This document shows, one piece after another, positions 59,336-64,000 of a stretch of DNA of 64,000 bases. This DNA comes from an uncultured Bacteroidota bacterium (GTDB lineage Bacteria; Bacteroidota; Bacteroidia; Chitinophagales; Chitinophagaceae), in contig CAINOI010000033.1 of NCBI GenBank assembly GCA_903851465.1, forward strand, positions 62,001 through 126,000, in the 5' to 3' direction. The translations under genes and the position numbers were made by a program. Numbering within the stretch: position 1 is the stretch's first letter; each line of letters begins with the position of its first letter. A model generated the notes under the pieces. The model did not search any database, was not told the DNA's origin, and was given only the letters and a program-made list of their open reading frames with translations.

Positions 59336-60844
59336 TTATAATTTTGTAGTCTTATAGATTTTTACCAAACCATCATTTTCGCTACTAATTACAATTAAGC
59401 TTTGATTGATTGGACTTTTTGATGCAGGAATAAATAGAACACCTTCTGGCGCATCTCCAGTTTTATACATTTTTACAAATACAGGAGCTGTTGGAATAGT
59501 AATATCATAAATGGCAAACGCATCTGCTCTTTCCATTCCAACAACAGCGATTGTTTTATTGCCTACTCTTCCAATAGTAACAGACTCGGGTTCTACTCCT
59601 TTATCATCACTTCTTGCATCGTCATAAATAGTTAAATCAGTTGCTTTTTTATCTAATTCATTTTTACTATCAAAAATTTGCGTTCCAGTATTCGCATCCC
59701 ATACACTAAATGATCTTGCGCCTAATGAATATAATGCATCAAAATCACCATCACCATCGGTATCACCTAAAGTAGTGGTGACATTTAATCTACCTATTGC
59801 TGCATCTGTTTTTAGGGTTGTCGCAGTTGGAAAATTTACCGCATCTAATGATACAGCACTTACTCTTTTCATTTCTGTAAATGCAGTGTATTCTCTTGAA
59901 TCCCCTTCGTTTGCTGTAAATAAATAGGGGTTACCATTGTAATTATAATAGGCAATGGCATCTGGCATATATATGCCAAATACTTTATTATAAGTTGAAA
60001 AAGCAATTTTGCTATCCTTATCGCTAGCATCAATGGCATTTATTTCTAAAGAGTAGTCTTTAAAGCCTAATGGATTTATTTTTTTAACCGTTCCAGTAAT
60101 AATATCAATTTCGGCTATGGCATTATTTTCCTGTAAAGTTACATAGGCTGTTTTACTGTCATCTGATACTGTAATGTATTCAGGTTCGATATCTTTGTTG
60201 AAGTTTTTACCAGGACCAAATATTCTAAATCCTTTAGCACTTAAAGCAGCTAGTTGACCTTCAAATGCAGAGAAGTTGATTGTTTTTACTGAATAATCAG
60301 ACACTTTAATGATAGACACTGATCCTTCAGGATCGTTTAAATAATCATTACTTGGTTCACCTTCATTTGCAGACAGAATGTATTTACCATCATTGCTAAA
60401 TGTAACCATATCAGGTAAAGCGCCTACATCAACAGATTTAATTTCGGCGTAGGTGGATGTATTAAAAATGACAACCTTACCTAAGGCTTGTTTATTGGTA
60501 GACTCAATTGCCGCAGCTAATTTACCATCATATACAGCAACGCTGTTTACATATCCACCATAAGGCAACATGCTAATTGACTTAATTACTTTGATATTTG
60601 CTGGGTCACTAATATCAATCACATCAATTTTATTTTCAGCGCTATTATTCACTGCGAATAACCTGTCTGTAGTAGGATCAAATGCCGTAATTTCTGCAGC
60701 ACCAAGGCCACCTAGGTTAATAGATGCAATTTCTTGATAGGCACTAAGGTCCTCATTTTGAGTATTTTCGAGAGGGACAATCGTTTCTTCTTTTCTGCAA
60801 GAAAATAATGTGAACGTAATAAGTACTAAATATAGGTGTTTCAT
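59336..60844 (-). CDS. Choice-of-anchor I family lipoprotein (beta-propeller)
   Basis: 502-aa lipoprotein (ITFTLFSCRKEE, Cys16). Seven-bladed-type propeller of the choice-of-anchor I family: EITAFDPTTDRLFAVNNSAENKIDVID, ILSANEGEPSNDYLNDPEGSVSII, TANEGDSREYTAF and the calcium-like GDTDGDGDFDAL loop near residue 360. Relatives sit beside alkaline-phosphatase-type domains in large surface proteins; here the propeller stands alone as a lipoprotein. Molecular function unknown. Followed by copy 2 of the hairpin family. Confidence 0.87.
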   Translation of the reverse strand: MKHLYLVLITFTLFSCRKEETIVPLENTQNEDLSAYQEIASINLGGLGAAEITAFDPTTDRLFAVNNSAENKIDVIDISDPANIKVIKSISMLPYGGYVNSVAVYDGKLAAAIESTNKQALGKVVIFNTSTYAEIKSVDVGALPDMVTFSNDGKYILSANEGEPSNDYLNDPEGSVSIIKVSDYSVKTINFSAFEGQLAALSAKGFRIFGPGKNFNKDIEPEYITVSDDSKTAYVTLQENNAIAEIDIITGTVKKINPLGFKDYSLEINAIDASDKDSKIAFSTYNKVFGIYMPDAIAYYNYNGNPYLFTANEGDSREYTAFTEMKRVSAVSLDAVNFPTATTLKTDAAIGRLNVTTTLGDTDGDGDFDALYSLGARSFSVWDANTGTQIFDSKNELDKKATDLTIYDDARSDDKGVEPESVTIGRVGNKTIAVVGMERADAFAIYDITIPTAPVFVKMYKTGDAPEGVLFIPASKSPINQSLIVISSENDGLVKIYKTTKL

Positions 60845-60989
60845 AAAATGATTTAAATAGAAAATTATAATCCTTATGTTATCTAAATATTACCTTATCA
60901 TTAAATTAAGTTTAACAATTTTAGTTATATTTTTTTAAAAAGTACAAATAGTTGTTTATCAATAATATAAGATTTCTTTAAATTAAAAA

Positions 60990-61016
60990 GGCCTATGAAT
61001 TTGACTTCATAGACCA
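60990..61016 (-). repeat. Hairpin of the three-copy family (copy 3), terminator of the YfiT gene
   Basis: Identical over 27 bp to copy 2. On the minus strand it is followed by CTTTTTAATTT, making it a good intrinsic terminator 26 bp after the YfiT stop at 61042. Confidence 0.8.
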
Positions 61017-61041
61017 GTTAGTTGTTGAACCGCATGATGTA

Positions 61042-61572
61042 TTAAAATTTCCAGCCTTCTCTTTTTTTAAGATTTTCGATATGAGCAATATGATGCTTAC
61101 CATGCCATGTGTACACTGCAAAAAAGTCCCATAAGCTTATTTCAATGTTGTGTGTAGGGTGAAAGAATTTTCTTTGCCATTGTGCAGCGGTTAAACTAGC
61201 TAAAAGCGCAGTCCATCTTTGGTGTAGCGTATCTAAGAGGTTAATAGATACATGAATTGGAGTCTCTACTACATCTGCAGTAAAAGACCAATCATGTTCA
61301 CTGTAATCTTTAATGGTAGGCAAATCCTCTGTCAATGCTAATTTAAATACTACAAATGCATTCATATGGCTATCCGCTAGATGATGGACTACCTGAAGCA
61401 CAGACCAGCCGCCTTCTCTGTATGGGGTGTCTAATTGTGCGCTATTCAAATCTTTTGTAACCAATGCTAAATCATTAGATAAACTTTTCATCTCATTCAG
61501 CCATTCATTTTTAATGCTATCGCTAAAAGGTTTGAACTCAAAATTACCGATGGGATAACGTAAGTCTTCCAT
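61042..61572 (-). CDS. YfiT family (DinB-like) bacillithiol-transferase-type metal hydrolase
   Basis: 176-aa four-helix DinB-fold protein. Signature of the YfiT group: YREGGWSVLQVVHHLADSHMNAFVVFKLALTEDLPTIKDYSE near the middle, and YTWHGKHHIAHIENL at the C-terminus; these give the three metal-binding His residues. The family name derives from thiol-S-transferases of Bacillus; activity in Bacteroidota is unproven. Starts 46 bp downstream of the NTF2-like gene on the same strand, so may be its second cistron. Confidence 0.88.
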   Translation of the reverse strand: MEDLRYPIGNFEFKPFSDSIKNEWLNEMKSLSNDLALVTKDLNSAQLDTPYREGGWSVLQVVHHLADSHMNAFVVFKLALTEDLPTIKDYSEHDWSFTADVVETPIHVSINLLDTLHQRWTALLASLTAAQWQRKFFHPTHNIEISLWDFFAVYTWHGKHHIAHIENLKKREGWKF

Positions 61573-61618
61573 AATTTTTTATTTTGATTATAATTTTGAA
61601 AAGATAAGATGTAAAAAA

Positions 61619-62083
61619 TTATTTTGTGGCCAATGGAAGATCTGTAGTTCCTATATCTCTGTGTAGTTTCCATTTGCCGTCCTCTTTTTTCCAAAGTACG
61701 AGATACTTGCCTTTATCCAATTGAACGCCTTCTTTTGATTTTATTTCAAAAATACCTTCTTCTGTAATTACCTCATTGTTACCCCATACTTCTAAAGTTG
61801 TTAAAGTAATAACGCCTCCAACGGCATTAATAAATCCGCCCCAAAATGAAGTTAGATTGCTCGTACCGTCAACAGAAGGCATATTAGCAGGCATGAATTT
61901 ACCATCCTTAGTATAAGCATTAGCGGCTCCTACAGAATCACCTTTGGTAATTAAATCGGTTAAATTGACATTAGCGGCCTCAATTTCCATTTTTGCATTT
62001 GCTAAATCGAATGCTGGTTTTGTTTCTGATTTACATGCGAATAAACTAGATGCAATCATTGCTGAGAAAAGTAATTTTTTCAT
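61619..62083 (-). CDS. NTF2-like (SnoaL/DUF4440) lipoprotein
   Basis: 154-aa lipoprotein (ASSLFACKSET, Cys17). Pattern of the DUF4440/SnoaL group: IEAANVNLTDLITKGDSVGAANAYTKDGKFMPANMPSVDGT, then a beta half with LEVWGNNEVITEEGIFEIKSKEG and KGKYLVLWKKEDGKWKLHRDIGTTDLP. Divergent from the 62250 NTF2-like gene; dyad site D lies between, 70 bp from this start, but its -7 box on this side is not at the standard 41-nt spacing. The YfiT gene follows. Confidence 0.82.
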   Translation of the reverse strand: MKKLLFSAMIASSLFACKSETKPAFDLANAKMEIEAANVNLTDLITKGDSVGAANAYTKDGKFMPANMPSVDGTSNLTSFWGGFINAVGGVITLTTLEVWGNNEVITEEGIFEIKSKEGVQLDKGKYLVLWKKEDGKWKLHRDIGTTDLPLATK

Positions 62084-62152
62084 AGGTATATTATTTTGAG
62101 TATGTAAGAAACTCTTTTTAATAGCCTAAACTATATATTTGTTTAATTTATT

Positions 62153-62226
62153 TGTTCCTTTTTGCGTTTTTGGAACAATATTCCCTGTTTTTAGTGCCTA
62201 TTTTTAATGGCTCCGCAATAAATTCA
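62153..62226 (+). promoter_or_regulatory. Dyad operator TGTTCC-N13-GGAACA upstream of the 62250 gene
   Basis: Site D (62153-62177), a perfect dyad. After 41 nt follows TAAATTCA (62219-62226), a degenerate TAnnTTTG. The ATG at 62250 begins 31 nt after the box start, the same geometry as site A. The site is 21 kb from the other copies. Confidence 0.7.
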
Positions 62227-62249
62227 CAGTTCAAATTAAAACCCAAACT

Positions 62250-62768
62250 ATGAAAAAAGTATTTTTAGGATTACTTGTTGCAGGATCTTTTGCTGCATGT
62301 ACAAGTACTGACACAAAGACAACTGAAACTGTTGAAGTTGCAGCAACAAATGTTGAACATCTTTACAAGCCAACTTATACCGACAACTTTAAGATGGGCG
62401 ATCAAAAGAATGTACTATTAGCTGAACAATTTCATAAAGTATTGTTTGAGAAAGATTTTAAAGCTGCAGGAGATATGATGTCAGATACTGCAACTATGAA
62501 TGCAGAAGATGGATCAGTATTAAAAGGCAAGGATTCAATCATGGCATATATGGAGAAAAATTTTGCTGGTATCACCTTCAAAGACTTCCAAATTGTTGCA
62601 ATTTACCCTGTAGTTGGAGAAAACGGACATCAGTGGGTAGATATCTGGGACGAAGCTGAGCTAGTATTTCCTGACGGTAAATCACAAAAATTCCAATGGA
62701 TGGACGCGTTTAGATTCGAAAACGGCAAAATCGTACACTTTGTAGGATTTGGTAAGGCTGTTAAATAA
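62250..62768 (+). CDS. NTF2-like lipoprotein
   Basis: 172-aa lipoprotein (VAGSFAACTSTD, Cys17). NTF2-like pattern: VLLAEQFHKVLFEKDFKAAGDMMSDTATMNAEDGSVLKGKDSI, then a beta half ending KFQWMDAFRFENGKIVHFVGFGKAV. Function unknown. It has dyad site D upstream with the same spacing as the 37966 gene (operator edge to ATG 73 bp in both). A terminator lies 38 bp downstream. Confidence 0.82.
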   Translation: MKKVFLGLLVAGSFAACTSTDTKTTETVEVAATNVEHLYKPTYTDNFKMGDQKNVLLAEQFHKVLFEKDFKAAGDMMSDTATMNAEDGSVLKGKDSIMAYMEKNFAGITFKDFQIVAIYPVVGENGHQWVDIWDEAELVFPDGKSQKFQWMDAFRFENGKIVHFVGFGKAVK

Positions 62769-62806
62769 TACTGTCTTTAAGTAGCGTTTAAGTTTAGAAA
62801 AATACG

Positions 62807-62836
62807 AAAAAGGCCCCTAGCGATAGGGGCCTTTTT
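62807..62836. terminator. Terminator between 62250 and the DUF6370 gene
   Basis: AAAAAGGCCCCTA-gcga-TAGGGGCCTTTTT, a 13-bp perfect stem with symmetrical A and T runs, usable on both strands. Confidence 0.92.
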
Positions 62837-62892
62837 ATGTCAAATATTAAATCATTGCTTAATTGCAAGCTGTTGGCTAATATCAAGAATAG

Positions 62893-63231
62893 CTATTGCT
62901 TTATTAACTCAAAATAAGTCACAAGAAACCTATCCTTCACAACAGACCCTTGCACTTTTGCTTTTTTAATGGCATTGCAAAAACCTTCTTTATCATGTGC
63001 GTCTCCATGATTGTCTATACCAGTTCCATCCACAAAGTAGTTCTTGCCTTTAAACTTAATCGCTAAATGGCAACCCTTTCCTTCCATGTTAAACATACAA
63101 GTACCACAGGTAGCATCTACCTCATACACTGGACTTTTAGGATTAAAGACTAATTTTTTATTGGTCTTTTCTTGTGCATTTGCTGCAGTAAATAAGAACA
63201 ATGACATTAAACAGCATAACACGCTTTTCAT
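62893..63231 (-). CDS. DUF6370-type small cysteine-rich exported protein
   Basis: 112-aa exported protein with a signal peptide to AANAQ (about 20). A Cys-rich block VDATCGTCMFNMEGKGCHLAIKF (CxxC then Cys) is followed by NYFVDGTGIDNHGDAHDKEGFCNAIKKAKVQG with two His and another Cys. The arrangement fits a metal-binding or redox-active protein of the DUF6370 type. Function unknown; monocistronic, divergent from the truncated outer-membrane gene. Confidence 0.78.
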   Translation of the reverse strand: MKSVLCCLMSLFLFTAANAQEKTNKKLVFNPKSPVYEVDATCGTCMFNMEGKGCHLAIKFKGKNYFVDGTGIDNHGDAHDKEGFCNAIKKAKVQGSVVKDRFLVTYFELIKQ

Positions 63232-63328
63232 AAGTGCTTATTTTAAAATACAATCTAAGTTACAATTTATGCAATACAAAAAGGACTAAATTTGTCTTTT
63301 AAAAGTTACGCTTTTAAAAGTAACCTCT

Positions 63329-64000
63329 ATGAAACCAATAGTATTTATCGCATTCCTGCTTATTCATTTGAATTCATTTTCTCAGGAACTATTTGTGTTT
63401 ACAGAACCTGCAAGTAATATGCCAGCAAAGTCACTGGGCTTCAGAGATATGAATGCGTTTATGTTTGAGAAGGATGGCAAGCTGAATTACCATAATATGC
63501 CTGAACTAATGTGGGGGATTAATAAAAAGTGGATGGTACATGCGCAGGGGTTTATTAGTAACCGACAAGATGGGGGCTTTGAAACCGAAGGGGGTAGCGT
63601 TTATGCCAAGTATCGTTTTTTTAGTAAGGACGCTCTGAAAAAGCATTTTAGAATGGCCTTGTACGGAAGGTATAGTTTCAATAAGGCAGATATACACCAG
63701 CAGGAAATTGAAACAATGGGACATAATACAGGGTACGAGGCTGGATTCATTGCCACCCAATTATTACACAAGGTGGCTATCAGTAGTTCGATTAGTTATG
63801 AAAGGGCCTTAGACAACAAACCAAATTATACATTCCCTATTACAGAAAGCAATAGTGCAATGAATTATACTTTGTCTGCTGGTAAATTAATGTTACCTAA
63901 AGTGTATACTAGCTATAAGCAAGTGAATGTGAATTTGATGCTTGAATTACTTGGACAACGACTGAACGATAATCAAAAATCATATTTAGATATTGCCCCT
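63329..64000 (+). CDS. Outer-membrane-type protein (3' truncated by window edge)
   Basis: Open frame of 224 codons with no stop before the window ends. Starts at ATG 63329 with a signal peptide (FIAFLLIHLNSFSQ, about 18), followed by LFVFTEPASNMPAKSLGFRDMNAFMF and alternating beta strands with aromatic residues (YAKYRFF, FRMALYGRYSF, GYEAGFIATQL, AISSSISYERAL) typical of an outer-membrane barrel. Family not recognised; the end and any downstream partner are outside the window. Confidence 0.7.
   Translation, partial: MKPIVFIAFLLIHLNSFSQELFVFTEPASNMPAKSLGFRDMNAFMFEKDGKLNYHNMPELMWGINKKWMVHAQGFISNRQDGGFETEGGSVYAKYRFFSKDALKKHFRMALYGRYSFNKADIHQQEIETMGHNTGYEAGFIATQLLHKVAISSSISYERALDNKPNYTFPITESNSAMNYTLSAGKLMLPKVYTSYKQVNVNLMLELLGQRLNDNQKSYLDIAP

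Noticed and set aside
1-64000. CRISPR arrays, insertion sequences, prophage, integrases, tRNA or rRNA genes
   Set aside because: Looked for regular spaced repeats, transposase or integrase motifs and tRNA-like cloverleaf sequences; none seen. The region reads as ordinary chromosome.

Overview
The window is low-GC chromosomal DNA from a member of the Bacteroidota, most likely the Chitinophagaceae. Evidence: a T9SS type B adhesin paired with a PorP/SprF protein, a GLPGLI protein beside a large outer-membrane barrel, several TonB-dependent receptors, a HmuY-like lipoprotein, Bacteroidota-type promoters (TTTG, 19 bp, TAnnTTTG), and few Shine-Dalgarno sequences. I see no rRNA, tRNA, CRISPR array, transposase or phage gene. 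Genus-level placement is inference.

Layout. 0-7.8 kb: secreted hydrolases and small envelope proteins (M28 and S41 peptidases, serine hydrolase, GDPD, single-domain asparaginase, DUF1684). 7.8-9.5 kb: nucleotide-sugar dehydrogenase plus HAD phosphatase (surface polysaccharide precursors). 9.5-17.7 kb: membrane protein, orphan LuxR regulator, and a three-gene minus-strand operon (propeller-amidohydrolase, TIM-barrel isomerase-like protein, penicillin acylase). 17.8-25 kb: outer-membrane barrel with GLPGLI partner, a TonB-dependent receptor and an M24 peptidase. 25-27.5 kb: PiT phosphate transporter with its DUF47 partner. 27.8-36.5 kb: an unrecognised one-pass membrane protein, pckA, a TonB receptor/HmuY pair (haem or iron), a DUF4442 protein, a Na+/sugar symporter and a small membrane protein. 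36.5-41.4 kb: CDGSH protein, class II cAMP phosphodiesterase, and a membrane-embedded AraC regulator among small secreted proteins. 41.5-46.6 kb: T9SS adhesin and PorP/SprF. 46.7-51.6 kb: threonine-to-glycine pathway (TDH, Kbl), an unknown membrane protein and a GapN-like dehydrogenase. 51.7-58.1 kb: Rieske, b561-like, YceI, porin, YHYH, MORN and SCO proteins, which look like a redox/copper-related envelope set. 58.2-64 kb: SPFH protein, choice-of-anchor I propeller, YfiT, two more NTF2-like lipoproteins, DUF6370 and a truncated outer-membrane protein.

Most interesting signal: a previously unnamed (to me) candidate regulon. A perfect dyad, TGTTCC-N13-GGAACA, occurs three times, and a fourth copy has one mismatch. 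All four are intergenic. They lie upstream of the AraC-type membrane regulator (38445-39674), an NTF2-like secreted protein (37966), a divergent lipoprotein pair (39865-40656 and 40838-41356), and, 21 kb away, another divergent lipoprotein pair (61619-62083 and 62250-62768). At four of the promoters a TAnnTT-type -7 box begins after exactly 41 nt. This suggests that one membrane-bound activator controls a set of small secreted NTF2-like and lipocalin-like proteins.

Other notable structure: three homologous hairpins with a conserved loop and a compensatory stem change behind three consecutive minus-strand genes (58.15, 59.26 and 60.99 kb), a 15-bp perfect inverted repeat between pckA and a TonB receptor, a run of hairpins in the only gap over 300 bp (27479-27844), and terminators embedded in the 3' coding ends of convergent genes.
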